Origin: Bradyrhizobium ottawaense | Lineage (GTDB): Bacteria > Pseudomonadota > Alphaproteobacteria > Rhizobiales > Xanthobacteraceae | DNA: 64,000 nucleotides | Direction: 5' to 3' | Assembly (NCBI RefSeq): GCF_900099825.1 | Contig: NZ_LT629693.1 | Location: forward strand, 4,227,001 to 4,291,000 | Part shown: positions 33,576 through 42,827 of the stretch, one piece after another | How the letters are laid out: every line of letters starts with the position of its first letter | Position numbering within the stretch: the first letter of the stretch is position 1 | The notes under the pieces: model-generated | The model's database searches: none | What the model was told of the DNA's origin: nothing | The model's input: the letters and a program-made list of their open reading frames with translations, nothing else | Translations under genes and position numbers: made by a program

Positions 33576-34140
33576 TTTCTAACGAGCGAAACAATGATCG
33601 TCATGATTCCGCGTGGAGTGACCGGGATCGCCCGGCTCGGGGCCTAAAGGAAACCTGTGAAACACTACCGTAATCCCCGCGCCGATCCGCACGGTGGGTA
33701 TCGAGATGCCTAAGGGCGGAGGGCGCACCTTCGATGCTTATCCTCACACCAACACGGCGAGGTGCGCTTGGCCTTGGCGACAGCGGCGCCTTCTGATCGG
33801 AGGACTTCGCCATCATATCGAAGGTGGCGCCGTCGCATGAGCGGCCTCCGTGCGGCAGGCTTGAGGACTCACCTTCGCCGAAACACCTCGCGAACAAGAT
33901 GAAGTCACCTCTGCTTCACTGCATTAAAACAGAACGCGGCTTCTCGAATGGCAGTCGACGTCAGCAATTGCTGGCGCGATCGCCAACCGTAATGCGCGAC
34001 AGTCGGCGGGCGGATCATTTTCAAGGATGTGCAAATGAGGTCCCGGGAATTTTTTCGATGGCAATCCATCGCCGGCTCTCTCATGGTCTGAGCGATCGCT
34101 CGGCATCTGCTTCCTCCGGCCGCAGCGCCGAGAGAAGAGC
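33576..34140. other. 565-base intergenic region, no gene seen
   Basis: Short reading frames on both strands (for example 33601-33897 and 33905-34181) lack ribosome sites and recognisable protein pattern. No terminator, RNA gene or known repeat was found; it separates the lipid locus from the catabolic locus. Confidence 0.5.
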
Positions 34141-35397
34141 GTGGCCCCTTCGATGCAATCGCCAATCCAGCAACACGACACCTCCAGCAGACGAAACCTT
34201 CCCCTTGATGGCGTGACCGTCGTCGATCTCGGCCAGGTCTATCAGGGGCCGTATGCCACGTTCCTGATGGCGCAGGCCGGCGCCGATGTGATCAAGATCG
34301 AGCCGTTGACCGGCGAGCCGATCCGCGAACGCGTTCATGTCAGCAAGGGCTCGGCAGTCCCCTTTGCCATGCTCAACGCCAACAAGCGCGACGTGTCGCT
34401 CAACCTCAAGAGCGAGCGCGGCCGGGACATTCTCAAGCGCCTGACGGCGAACGCGGACGTGCTGCTGGAGAACTATGCGCCGGGCGTGATGGAGAAGCTC
34501 GGCGTCGGCTGGTCCGTCATGAGCCAACTCAACCCGCGTTTGATCTATGCGTCGGGCTCCGGCTACGGCCTGTCCGGGCCGGATCGCGATAATCTGGCGA
34601 TGGATATCACCGTTCAGGCGGCATCGGGGATGATGAGCGTCACCGGGTTTCCGGACGGGGCGCCGGTCAAGTGCGGTCCCGCGGTGGTCGATTTTCTCAG
34701 CGGCATTCATCTCTATGCCGGCATCATGACCGCGCTTTACGAACGGACTTTCACCGGCAAGGGACGGCTTGTCGAAGTGGCGATGCAGGAAACGGTTTAC
34801 CCCGCGCTCGCCTCGAACCTCGCCTTCGTTTACGACAAGGGCATTGCGCCGCCACGCACCGGCAATCGCCACGGCGGCCTCGCGGCGGCACCTTATAATG
34901 TCTATCCGACGCGCGACGGATACATCGCGATCATCGGCATCAACGAAAATCACTGGAACAATTTGCTCAAGGCGATCGATCGCGAAGACCTCGTTGGTGA
35001 CGAACGGTTTTCGACCAAGCCCGCGCGGGTCAGGCATATCGAGGAAACCGACGAACTGATCACCGAATGGACGCGGCGGCACACCAAGGCGGAGGCGTTT
35101 GGCGTCTTCGGCAAGTACAAGGTCCCGTCGGCGCCGGTTCGCGATCTCATCGAGGTCACCAACGACAAGCATATGCATGAGCGCGGCATGCTCGAATGGA
35201 TCGATCATCCGCAGTTCGGACGGATTGTGGTTCCGAACAGCCCGCTGCGCATTCATGGTGCCGATAAAGTCGAGCGCACCGCGTCGCCGCGTCTTGGCCA
35301 GCACAACCACGAAATCCTCGGTCAGATGCTCAAACTGAGTGCCGACGAGATCGGCCGGCTCGAGGCAGATGGGGTGATCGGGACCGCCGAGGCGTAA
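34141..35397 (+). CDS. Class III CoA-transferase family protein (CaiB/BaiF)
   Basis: This 418-residue enzyme moves CoA between carboxylic acids. Family landmarks are LDGVTVVDLGQVYQGPYATFLMAQAGADVIKIEP, AMLNANKRDVSLNLKSERGRDIL (with the Asn-Lys-Arg segment), NPRLIYASGSGYGLSGPDRDNLAMDITVQAASGMM, with Asp in DNLAMD a candidate for the catalytic carboxylate, and AAPYNVYPTRDGYIAI. The GTG start 34141 is preceded by GAGAAGAG; ATG 34153 is possible. It precedes an IclR-type regulator in the same direction. It probably activates the substrate of the following pathway. Confidence 0.88.
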   Translation: MAPSMQSPIQQHDTSSRRNLPLDGVTVVDLGQVYQGPYATFLMAQAGADVIKIEPLTGEPIRERVHVSKGSAVPFAMLNANKRDVSLNLKSERGRDILKRLTANADVLLENYAPGVMEKLGVGWSVMSQLNPRLIYASGSGYGLSGPDRDNLAMDITVQAASGMMSVTGFPDGAPVKCGPAVVDFLSGIHLYAGIMTALYERTFTGKGRLVEVAMQETVYPALASNLAFVYDKGIAPPRTGNRHGGLAAAPYNVYPTRDGYIAIIGINENHWNNLLKAIDREDLVGDERFSTKPARVRHIEETDELITEWTRRHTKAEAFGVFGKYKVPSAPVRDLIEVTNDKHMHERGMLEWIDHPQFGRIVVPNSPLRIHGADKVERTASPRLGQHNHEILGQMLKLSADEIGRLEADGVIGTAEA

Positions 35398-35489
35398 TCC
35401 CTGGAAGCCTCCCGCCACCGCCGATCTTGCCCGCAGTAGGGTGCTTCCTGCGGTGCACGCCCGCGTCGTTCTACCTGAAGGCGAGATTG

Positions 35490-35510
35490 GATTTTATTTA
35501 ATTATATCAA
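35490..35510 (+). promoter_or_regulatory. AT-rich tract upstream of IclR-family gene
   Basis: Twenty-one bases are almost wholly A/T (GATTTTATTTAATTATATC centre), unusual for this genome. It resembles a promoter or up-element about 85 bases before the regulator start. Confidence 0.4.
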
Positions 35511-35593
35511 TGGTTTTCGGTGACTGGAGCCGGCTCGCGAAACTTGACATTCCCTGCGATAAATTCACACTGGAGGATGTCATTTCCACATCA

Positions 35594-36367
35594 ATGAAAA
35601 AGGCTTCCCGGGTGGCACCGCAGGATAGCGTGATCAAGACGGCGAGGCGGCTGTTCGAAGTTCTCGAATACTTCGACGAGGTCCAGCATCCGATCAGCCT
35701 CAAGGATCTCTCGCTCCACTTCAGCTATCCGGTCTCGAGCGCCTCGGCGTTGCTGAAAAGCATGGTCGTGATGGGGTACCTCGACTACGACAGCTACTCC
35801 CGCACCTACATGCCCACCATGCGCATCGCCACGCTCGGCAACTGGGTGCAAGGCGCGCTGTTCGGCGAGAGCCGTATTCTCGCGCTGATCAAGCACATGA
35901 GCGACGCCACCGGCGAGATGATCAGCATCAGCACGCAGAGCGATCTGTTCGCACAATATATTCACGTCGAGCCGTCGCAGCATCCGATCCGCTTTCATCT
36001 CAAGCCGGGTACCGTCCGGCCGCTGGCGAGATCCGGTGTGGGCTGGCTGCTGCTGAGCGCCCGAGCGGACGACACCATCGATCGGCTGGTGCGGCGGATC
36101 AACATCGAGGAAGAACCTGCCAACCGGATCGAACTGGTCGACCTGATGCAGCGGATCCGCGAGATCCGCGAGCAGGGCTTTGTGTTTTCGAAGCACACCG
36201 TGATCGCAGGCGCCGGCGTCATCGCCAAGCTGCTGCCGATCAGGCGGCACGGCCGTATTCTGGCGATCGGTGTTGGCGCACCGGTCGACCGGCTCGAAGC
36301 GAACGAAAGCCAGATCGTGCGTGAACTCACCGACGGGATCGCACGCTTCGTTGATCGCGACGAATAG
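35594..36367 (+). CDS. IclR family transcriptional regulator
   Basis: This 257-residue regulator has an N-terminal winged helix (SVIKTARRLFEVLEYFDEVQHPISLKDLSLHFSYPVSSASALLKSMVVMGYLDYDSYSRTYMPT) and an IclR effector domain (VQGALFGESRILALIKHMSDATGEMISISTQ ... GVGAPVDRLEANESQIVRELTDGIARFV). IclR members often respond to aromatic or acyl metabolites and control the neighbouring catabolic genes. I chose ATG 35594; GGAGG lies 18 bases upstream, which is long. Targets here are probably the CoA-transferase and the transporter operon. Confidence 0.85.
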   Translation: MKKASRVAPQDSVIKTARRLFEVLEYFDEVQHPISLKDLSLHFSYPVSSASALLKSMVVMGYLDYDSYSRTYMPTMRIATLGNWVQGALFGESRILALIKHMSDATGEMISISTQSDLFAQYIHVEPSQHPIRFHLKPGTVRPLARSGVGWLLLSARADDTIDRLVRRINIEEEPANRIELVDLMQRIREIREQGFVFSKHTVIAGAGVIAKLLPIRRHGRILAIGVGAPVDRLEANESQIVRELTDGIARFVDRDE

Positions 36368-36543
36368 TCCCAAGGCGAATAGTCGCAAGTCGCGTCACGC
36401 CAGCATTTTCACGGATATGGAAGTGAATTCCAGCATCTGAATAGACTTGGCTCAGCGCTTTGCTGCGCCCCATAATGCCCAGGCCCGGACGGCATCCGCC
36501 GCCGTGGCTAAACAAGAAAATCAGGGCAGGGAACGCACGCAAG

Positions 36544-37293
36544 ATGCGGGAAACGGTCGTCGATCTACAGACTAAGGACGGGTTGATGAACACTTTCGTG
36601 TTTCATCCGGATGGCCCTGGGCCATTCCCCGTCGTTATTTTTTACATGGACTCGGTCGGGGTTCGCGAAGAACTCTGCGACATGTGCCGCCGCATCGCGA
36701 CCGTCGGCTACTACGTCATCATGCCCAACCTCTATTATCGCCTCGCCCGTTCGGTCGATCTCGATGCCGATCGCCTGCACGATCCGGCCTATGCCGAGAG
36801 CCTGGCCTGGATGTGGAAGCTCAACCGAAGCCTCTCCAATACGATGGTCGAACAGGACACCCAGGCGGTCTTCGGTTATCTCGACACCGACAAGGCGGCG
36901 CGGAAGGGAAAGCTCGGCGTCGTCGGCTATTGCATGAGCGGCCGCTTCGTCTTCCGGGTCGCTGGTGCGTTTCCGGACCGCGTTGCGTCCTCGGCTTCGG
37001 TGTATGGCGCGAGGCTGATCACGGATGCACCTGACTCCGCGCATCTGCTGGCGGACAAGATCAAGGGCGAGATGTATTTCGCCTGCGCCGAGCACGACAG
37101 CTACGCCCCTCCGGAGACGCTCCGGGAGCTGCAAGGCGTTCTGGACAAGGCGAAGATCAATTCGAGGATCGAGATCTATCCCGAAGCCGAGCACGGCTTC
37201 GCGTTTCCCAAGCGCCGGCTGTTCCACAAGACCAGCACGGAGCGCCATTGGGAACGGCTGTTCGACATGTTCCGCCGCACCTTGGCGGCGTAA
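36544..37293 (+). CDS. Dienelactone hydrolase family protein
   Basis: This 249-residue alpha/beta hydrolase has the DLH-type nucleophile elbow GVVGYCMSGRF with Cys130 in place of Ser, and late AEHDSYAPPE and EAEHGFAFPKRR segments carrying the Asp and His. Dienelactone hydrolase opens cyclic enol-lactones; related members hydrolyse other lactones and esters. ATG 36544 is preceded by AGGGCAGGGAAC. A substrate-binding protein gene starts 28 bases downstream, so it heads the importer operon. Confidence 0.85.
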   Translation: MRETVVDLQTKDGLMNTFVFHPDGPGPFPVVIFYMDSVGVREELCDMCRRIATVGYYVIMPNLYYRLARSVDLDADRLHDPAYAESLAWMWKLNRSLSNTMVEQDTQAVFGYLDTDKAARKGKLGVVGYCMSGRFVFRVAGAFPDRVASSASVYGARLITDAPDSAHLLADKIKGEMYFACAEHDSYAPPETLRELQGVLDKAKINSRIEIYPEAEHGFAFPKRRLFHKTSTERHWERLFDMFRRTLAA

Positions 37294-37321
37294 ATCACAT
37301 CAACCTCACGAGGCAGGTCTA

Positions 37322-38461
37322 ATGTCACGCTTTTCGACTTTCGCGATTCTTTCCCTCGCTGCCGGCCTGCTGGCTGCAAGTCCGGCGTCAGCGGCCGATC
37401 CGGTCCGCATCGGAATTGCAGCGCCGTTTTCCGGTTCGGCGGCGACCTATGGGCAGGACACCAAACAGGGCGCTGAACTTGCGGCGGACGAAATCAACGC
37501 CAAGGGCGGCATTCTGGGCGGCCGCAAGATCGAACTCGTGTTCGAAGACGACAAGGGCTCGCCGCAGGGCGGCGTGGCCGCGGTGCAGAAGCTGATGTCG
37601 GTCGAGCGCGTCAACGCGATTACCGGCGGTACCAACAGTTCGGTGGTGCTGGCGGAATCTTCCGTGACGCGCAACAAGGTGCTCCACGTCAACGCCGCCG
37701 CGCAAGCCGACGCCATCACCGATCAGGGCAGCCCGTGGCTGTTCCAGGTCAACAACACCGTGTCGGGCAATTCGAGCGCGTTCAACGACTATATCGTCAC
37801 GACGATGAAGCCCAAGAGCGTCGCCTACATGGGCGAGAACACCGAATTCAACAAGACGGTGCTCGAGCTGCTGAAGGAGAAGCTGAAGGGTGCCGGCATC
37901 GAACTGGTGAATGTCTCGACCTACGACGCCGAGACCAACGACTTCACCTCGATCATCACCAAGATCAAGTCGCTCAATCCCGATATGTTGTATGTCGCCG
38001 ATGCCTATCCGGCCCGCGCCGCGCAGCTCTGGAAGCAGGTCCGCCAGCTCGGTGGTTTCTCGAAGGAAGTGATGTCGCCCGGCGTGATCGTCCCCGGCAT
38101 GCTGAAGCCGGCGGAAGGCGCGATGGATGGCGTCATCACCGGCGAAATCTTCATGGTTCCGGCGCCGTCGCCGGAGGCCAAGGCCTTCATCGAAGCCTTC
38201 AACAAGAAATGGAACGGCAATCCCGGCAAGGGCCATCTCGTGATCTACGAGGCGGTTCACCTGATTGCTGCCGCCATGGACAAGGCCGGCACCGAAAAGG
38301 ACTATGCCAAGATTTCGCAGACCATTCGCGACAACGCCTGGCCGTCGCCGCGCGGCGAATTGAAATTCGATGCCAAGGGCCGCGCCCGCGCACCGTATTT
38401 CTTCATCCAGCAGGTCAAGGGCGGCGTGCTCACGCAGCTCGAAGTGGCCAAGGTGAATTGA
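37322..38461 (+). CDS. ABC transporter substrate-binding protein (Liv type)
   Basis: This 379-residue periplasmic binding protein follows GAGGCAGG and has a signal peptide (FAILSLAAGLLAASPASA) and Peripla_BP_6 landmarks: RIGIAAPFSGSAATYGQDTKQGAELAADEINAKGGILGGRKIELVFEDDKG, ITGGTNSSVVLAESS and the ETNDFTSIITKIKSLNPDMLYV segment. It is the first of five transporter genes (37322-41875). Other family members carry branched-chain amino acids, but in catabolic loci they often bind organic or aromatic acids. Confidence 0.92.
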   Translation: MSRFSTFAILSLAAGLLAASPASAADPVRIGIAAPFSGSAATYGQDTKQGAELAADEINAKGGILGGRKIELVFEDDKGSPQGGVAAVQKLMSVERVNAITGGTNSSVVLAESSVTRNKVLHVNAAAQADAITDQGSPWLFQVNNTVSGNSSAFNDYIVTTMKPKSVAYMGENTEFNKTVLELLKEKLKGAGIELVNVSTYDAETNDFTSIITKIKSLNPDMLYVADAYPARAAQLWKQVRQLGGFSKEVMSPGVIVPGMLKPAEGAMDGVITGEIFMVPAPSPEAKAFIEAFNKKWNGNPGKGHLVIYEAVHLIAAAMDKAGTEKDYAKISQTIRDNAWPSPRGELKFDAKGRARAPYFFIQQVKGGVLTQLEVAKVN

Positions 38462-38483
38462 TTTCGCAGGCGCCGGGCACGAC

Positions 38484-39359
38484 ATGAACCTCTTCCTGCA
38501 AACCCTGGCGAACGGGCTCGTCCTCGGCGCGAGCTACGCCGTCATCGCGGTCGGGCTGACGCTGGTGTTCGGGATCCTCCATATTGCCAACTTTGCGCAT
38601 GGCGCGTTCTTTGCGATCGGCGCCTATGCGGTCCTGCTCCTGAGCATGTGGGGCGTGCCGTATCTGGTGACGCTGCCGCTCGCCATCCTGATCGTCGCCG
38701 TCGTGGCCTGGGTGACCGAGTTCGTCATCATCCGGCGCGCGATCTATGGCGAGGGCCATCACGGATCGATCATCGTGACGTTCGCGTTGGGTCAGGCGCT
38801 GGTCGCCTCGCTGATACTGATCTTCGGACCCGATCCGCAGCCGATCGGTTCTCCGTTCGCGCAAAGCACCTGGTCGGGCCTTGGCATTCTGATCGCGGGT
38901 CAGCGCATCTTCATCCTCGCGGCCTCGATCCTGGTGCTGGCCGGGTTCGGCGCCTGGCTGAAATACACCGTCAAGGGCCAGCAGGTGCTGGCGGTCGCGC
39001 AAAATCCGCGCGGCGCGCTCTATTCAGGGATTAACGTGCCGATGATCCGCAGCCTGTCCTTTGTGGTCGGCGTCGCGGCGGCGGGATTTGCCGGCGCCTT
39101 GCTGGCTCCCATCGTCACGGCCTATCCGACGATGGGCAACGCGACGCTGATCACAGGCTTTACCGTTGTGATCCTGGGCGGCATGGGCAGCATCTCCGGC
39201 GCCATGCTGGGTGCGCTCCTGATCGGCGTCGCCAATGCGATGTTCGAGACCTATGTCTCGGTGTCGTGGACGCCCGCGCTCGGATGGATCCTCGTAATCG
39301 CCGTCCTGCTGCTGTGGCCGCAGGGGCTGATGGGCCGTGCCCAATTGCACAGGCACTGA
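38484..39359 (+). CDS. ABC transporter permease, LivH type
   Basis: This 291-residue protein has about eight hydrophobic helices and the LivH landmarks LANGLVLGASYAVIAVGLTLVFGILHIANFAHGAFFAIGAYAV and GFTVVILGGMGSISGAMLGALLIGVANAM. It forms the membrane channel of the importer together with the LivM-type protein. It begins 22 bases after the binding-protein gene, and the following permease starts six bases after its stop, fitting a single transcript. Confidence 0.93.
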   Translation: MNLFLQTLANGLVLGASYAVIAVGLTLVFGILHIANFAHGAFFAIGAYAVLLLSMWGVPYLVTLPLAILIVAVVAWVTEFVIIRRAIYGEGHHGSIIVTFALGQALVASLILIFGPDPQPIGSPFAQSTWSGLGILIAGQRIFILAASILVLAGFGAWLKYTVKGQQVLAVAQNPRGALYSGINVPMIRSLSFVVGVAAAGFAGALLAPIVTAYPTMGNATLITGFTVVILGGMGSISGAMLGALLIGVANAMFETYVSVSWTPALGWILVIAVLLLWPQGLMGRAQLHRH

Positions 39360-39365
39360 TCAATC

Positions 39366-40403
39366 ATGTCCGAATCCTCATCGGTTGAAACCATCGTCGT
39401 GCCGGCCGTCTCGTCGATCGCACGACCTGTCGCGCCTTCGAAATCACCGTTCCGCCTGCCACTGATCGTGCTCGGCGCCGTCGCCCTGGCCGCGCTGTTC
39501 GGCTTCCAGGTCAGCAACGTCTTCATCGTGACGCTGGCAGGCTACACCTGTGCCTTTGCGCTGTTTGCGCTCAGCATCAACATCATGCTCGGCGGCCTCG
39601 GCGAGGTTCCGCTCGGGCAATGCATCTTCTTCGGCATCGGCTCCTATGGCGTCGGCATCGGCATGGTGAAGCACGGCCTGTCGTTCGAGACCGCCGTTGC
39701 CATCGCGATGCTGGTATCGATGGCGGCGGCGGCCATCATCGGCTGGCTGACGTTGCGCCTGACCGGCGCCTATTTCTCGATCGTGTCCTGGGGGCTTTCG
39801 GGTGTCGCCATGGTGGCGGCGATGAACCTGACGCAATTCACCGATGGTCCGCTCGGCATCTTCGGATTTCCTCCGATCATGCTGGGCCCGATTCTGCTGG
39901 CCGAACCGAGAAACTATTTCTTCGCGACGTTCTCCATTCTCGTGATCGTGCTGCTCGTCCTGCTGGCGGTCAAGAATTCGAAATTCGGCGGCGCGATCGA
40001 GAGCATCAGGCAGAATCGCCATCTGGCGCAATCCGTCGGCGTCAATGTGTTTCGCGAGCGGTTGAAAGCATTCGTGCTCAGCGCGCCGATCGCCGCACTC
40101 GGCGGCGCGCTGTGCGTGCCCTACACGCAGATCGTGACGCCGGAAGTGTTCTCGGTCACCAATACCGTGGACGCGTTGCTGATGGTCCTGATCGGCGGTA
40201 CCGGCGTTCTGGTCGGACCGCTGATCGGCGCCGTCATCTTCAGCATCATCCCGTATTATCTCAATCTCGATCCGAATGTTCGTATCTTGATCTTCTCCTC
40301 CGCCATCGTGCTCATCATGATGTTTGCGCCGGGCGGCCTGCACCAGATTGCCACGCGGCTGTTCAACCGTGTCACCGGAGGCCGCCGTGCAAGCGACAGC
40401 TGA
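39366..40403 (+). CDS. ABC transporter permease, LivM type
   Basis: This 345-residue multi-pass permease has an extra polar N-terminus (about 35 residues) and the LivM landmarks CAFALFALSINIMLGGLGEVPLGQCIFFGIGSYG, LTLRLTGAYFSIVSWGLSGVAM and VKNSKFGGAIESIRQNRHLAQSVGVNVFRERLKAFVLSAPIAALGGAL. It pairs with LivH type. Its last codons overlap the ATPase gene by 17 bases. Confidence 0.92.
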   Translation: MSESSSVETIVVPAVSSIARPVAPSKSPFRLPLIVLGAVALAALFGFQVSNVFIVTLAGYTCAFALFALSINIMLGGLGEVPLGQCIFFGIGSYGVGIGMVKHGLSFETAVAIAMLVSMAAAAIIGWLTLRLTGAYFSIVSWGLSGVAMVAAMNLTQFTDGPLGIFGFPPIMLGPILLAEPRNYFFATFSILVIVLLVLLAVKNSKFGGAIESIRQNRHLAQSVGVNVFRERLKAFVLSAPIAALGGALCVPYTQIVTPEVFSVTNTVDALLMVLIGGTGVLVGPLIGAVIFSIIPYYLNLDPNVRILIFSSAIVLIMMFAPGGLHQIATRLFNRVTGGRRASDS

Positions 40404-41178
40404 CACCAACGGCCGATCTCCGATCGTGCGCGCCGTCGACATCCGCAAGCGGTATGGCGGCGTTCGCGCGCTGGACGGCGTCAGCCTGACGGTGAACGCG
40501 GGCGAAGTCTTCGGCATCATCGGCCCGAACGGCGCCGGCAAATCGACGCTGTTCGATATCCTCTGCGGCATCACCAAGCCGACCAGCGGCAGCATCGAGG
40601 TACTCGGGCACGATGTCGGGCAAATGAGCCCGCATCTCGTCGCCCGGGCCGGCGTCGGCCGCACCTTTCAACGCACCGCCGTGTTCGGCGAGGCGACCGT
40701 CTACGACAACCTGCTGTTCGGCCGCCATATGGAATTTCGTCATTCCGTCGTCGGCCGGATGTTCGCCAGCAGGACCTGGCGGACCGAGCAAAAGCAGTTC
40801 GAGGACAAGGCCGAATATGTACTGACGCTTTCGGGCCTGCAGGAGGACCGCGATCGGGTCGCCAGCGTGCTGGCCTACGGCGTTCAACGGCGGCTGGCGG
40901 TTGCCGTTGCCCTGATGTCGGATCCGAAGATCCTGTTTCTTGACGAGCCGGCCGCCGGCATGAACGGCCGCGAGACGGCCGATTTCATCGCGCTGATCGA
41001 GACCATCGCGCCGGGGCGCACGGTGGTGATCGTCGAGCACGATATGACAGTCATCAAGGCGCTGTGCAGCCGTGTGCTGGTCGTGGTCGACGGACACCCG
41101 GTGACGATCGATGCGCCAGGCGAGGTCTTCAAACATCCGGAAGTGATATCGGCCTATCTTGGGGCGGAAGATGACTGA
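40387..41178 (+). CDS. ABC transporter ATP-binding protein, LivG type
   Basis: This 263-residue ATPase is read from GTG 40387, which has GGAGG six bases upstream inside the livM-type gene. Walker A is GPNGAGKST (46-54), the LivG loop follows (GVGRTFQRTAVFGEATVYDNL), Walker B is ILFLDEP and the signature is an atypical LAYGVQRR in place of LSxGxxRR, common in this subfamily. It energises import with LivF type. It ends by overlapping the LivF-type gene by eight bases. Confidence 0.92.
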   Translation: MQATADTNGRSPIVRAVDIRKRYGGVRALDGVSLTVNAGEVFGIIGPNGAGKSTLFDILCGITKPTSGSIEVLGHDVGQMSPHLVARAGVGRTFQRTAVFGEATVYDNLLFGRHMEFRHSVVGRMFASRTWRTEQKQFEDKAEYVLTLSGLQEDRDRVASVLAYGVQRRLAVAVALMSDPKILFLDEPAAGMNGRETADFIALIETIAPGRTVVIVEHDMTVIKALCSRVLVVVDGHPVTIDAPGEVFKHPEVISAYLGAEDD

Positions 41179-41875
41179 TCTGCTCAGGGTTGACGGAATA
41201 GAAGCGGCCTACGGCAAGGTCACCGCGCTCAAGGATGTCTCGATCGCGATCAGGCCGGGAGAAATCGTCGCCATTCTCGGCGCCAACGGCGCCGGCAAGA
41301 CGACGCTGCTCAACGCGATTTCGGGCGTGCTGCCGGTGACCGCAGGCGAGATCCGGTTCGACGGCGCGCCAATCAACGGCAGGAAGCCGTGGCAAACCAG
41401 CCGTCTCGGCATCAGCCACGTCCCGGAGGGGCGCGAAATCTTTCCGGACATGACGGTCGAGGCCAACCTGAACATTGTCGATTCCAACGGCGGCGGTCCG
41501 GCGTTCACTGTCCCCGACATTCTCGAGATGTTTCCGCGGCTGCAGGAGCGTATTTCCCAGCTCGCCGGCGGCCTGAGCGGCGGCGAGCAGCAGATGCTCG
41601 CGATCGGGCGTGGCCTGATGGCGCGCCCGCGACTGATCCTGTTCGATGAGCCGTCGCTGGGGCTTTCGCCGGTGCTGACCAAATTCGTGCTCTCTTCGAT
41701 CGCAGGGTTAAGAGCAAAGGGTATCGCGACGCTGCTGGTCGAGCAGAACATGCGCGCGGCGCTTCGGATCGCCGATCGCGCCTATGTGCTGCGGGTCGGA
41801 CGCATCGTGCGGGCCGGCACCGCGGCGGAAATAGCGAATTCGCCGGACATCCAGGAAGCCTATCTCGGCGTCTAG
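41171..41875 (+). CDS. ABC transporter ATP-binding protein, LivF type
   Basis: This 234-residue ATPase starts at ATG 41171 behind GGGGCGG. It has Walker A GANGAGKTT (37-45), GISHVPEGREIFPDMTVEANL, signature LSGGEQQ, Walker B LILFDEP and LLVEQN. It completes the five-component Liv-type importer. Translation is coupled to LivG type through an eight-base overlap. The next gene, a LigI-like amidohydrolase, starts 35 bases later. Confidence 0.93.
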   Translation: MTDLLRVDGIEAAYGKVTALKDVSIAIRPGEIVAILGANGAGKTTLLNAISGVLPVTAGEIRFDGAPINGRKPWQTSRLGISHVPEGREIFPDMTVEANLNIVDSNGGGPAFTVPDILEMFPRLQERISQLAGGLSGGEQQMLAIGRGLMARPRLILFDEPSLGLSPVLTKFVLSSIAGLRAKGIATLLVEQNMRAALRIADRAYVLRVGRIVRAGTAAEIANSPDIQEAYLGV

Positions 41876-41910
41876 AAGACCATGCGGCTGAAGCAAGAAG
41901 GAAAAAGAAA

Positions 41911-42762
41911 ATGGCGTCAGAGCTTCGTTTCCCCGACGGCAGTTGCGATTGTCATGTCCACATCTACGGTCCCTATGATCGCTTTCCCGCGCAAAGCGAA
42001 GGCCGCTTCTCGCCGACACAGGCAAACCCGGTCGAGTCGCTGTTTGCGATGTGGGACTCGATCGGCGTCAGCAGGGGCGTCATCGTTCATGCGCTGGCGG
42101 CGGGCGAGGACAATGAGGTGACGCTGGACGCGTTGCGAAGGTATCCGGAACGGTTGCGCGCGGTTGCAATCCTCAAGCGCGATGTTTCGGACCGGCGTCT
42201 CGACGAGATGACTGATGCGGGTTTCAAGGGTGTGCGGATCAACCTGCTGCGCCAGGACGGCAAGCCGGTCTCGTCGGGCGGCATGAATCTCGACGACCTC
42301 AAGGCGCTGGCGCCGCGTCTGGCGGAGCGCAAATGGCACGCGCAGCTCTGGATCGAAACCGGCGACCTCGACGCGCTGGCGCCCGAACTGGAAAAGCTTC
42401 CGCTGGATTTCGTGATCGACCACATGGGCCGCACGATGGTCGACAAGGGCATCGACTATCCCGGCTTCCAGAAGTTCTGCGAACGCCTCAAGACCGGGCG
42501 CTACTGGGTCAAACTGTCAGGCGCCGACCGCAACACCCGTGCGGGTGCGCCCTATGCCGACACCGCGGTATTCATGACGGCGCTCGCGCAGGCGAACCCC
42601 GATCGGCTGGTTTGGGGTACCGATTGGCCGCATGTCGGCCACACGCCTGAATCCTTCCCGAAGGAAGCTGATCTGATCGACCTGTTCTCCAAATGCGCGC
42701 CGGACGAAGCCGCGCGCCGCAAGATACTGGTCGACAATCCGGTCCGCCTTTACGGCTTTTGA
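41911..42762 (+). CDS. Amidohydrolase family protein, LigI-like
   Basis: This 283-residue TIM-barrel hydrolase has the metal-site start SCDCHVHIYGP (His15, His17) and the late LVWGTDWPH with the Asp near the C-terminus. The layout fits 2-pyrone-4,6-dicarboxylate lactonase and related lactone or carboxylate hydrolases rather than amidases. It follows the importer on the same strand and belongs to the same catabolic set. The true substrate is unknown, but a lactone or ring-cleavage product is likely. Confidence 0.83.
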   Translation: MASELRFPDGSCDCHVHIYGPYDRFPAQSEGRFSPTQANPVESLFAMWDSIGVSRGVIVHALAAGEDNEVTLDALRRYPERLRAVAILKRDVSDRRLDEMTDAGFKGVRINLLRQDGKPVSSGGMNLDDLKALAPRLAERKWHAQLWIETGDLDALAPELEKLPLDFVIDHMGRTMVDKGIDYPGFQKFCERLKTGRYWVKLSGADRNTRAGAPYADTAVFMTALAQANPDRLVWGTDWPHVGHTPESFPKEADLIDLFSKCAPDEAARRKILVDNPVRLYGF

Positions 42763-42827
42763 TTCAAGGAACGGCGCCGATCGCAGCGGATGCGTTGCAC
42801 GGCGACAGCTTGCAAGGAGTTCGTCGA

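Noticed and set aside
33601..34181. Several short frames in the 33.6-34.1 kb gap
   Set aside because: None has a ribosome site, family pattern or consistent codon use.
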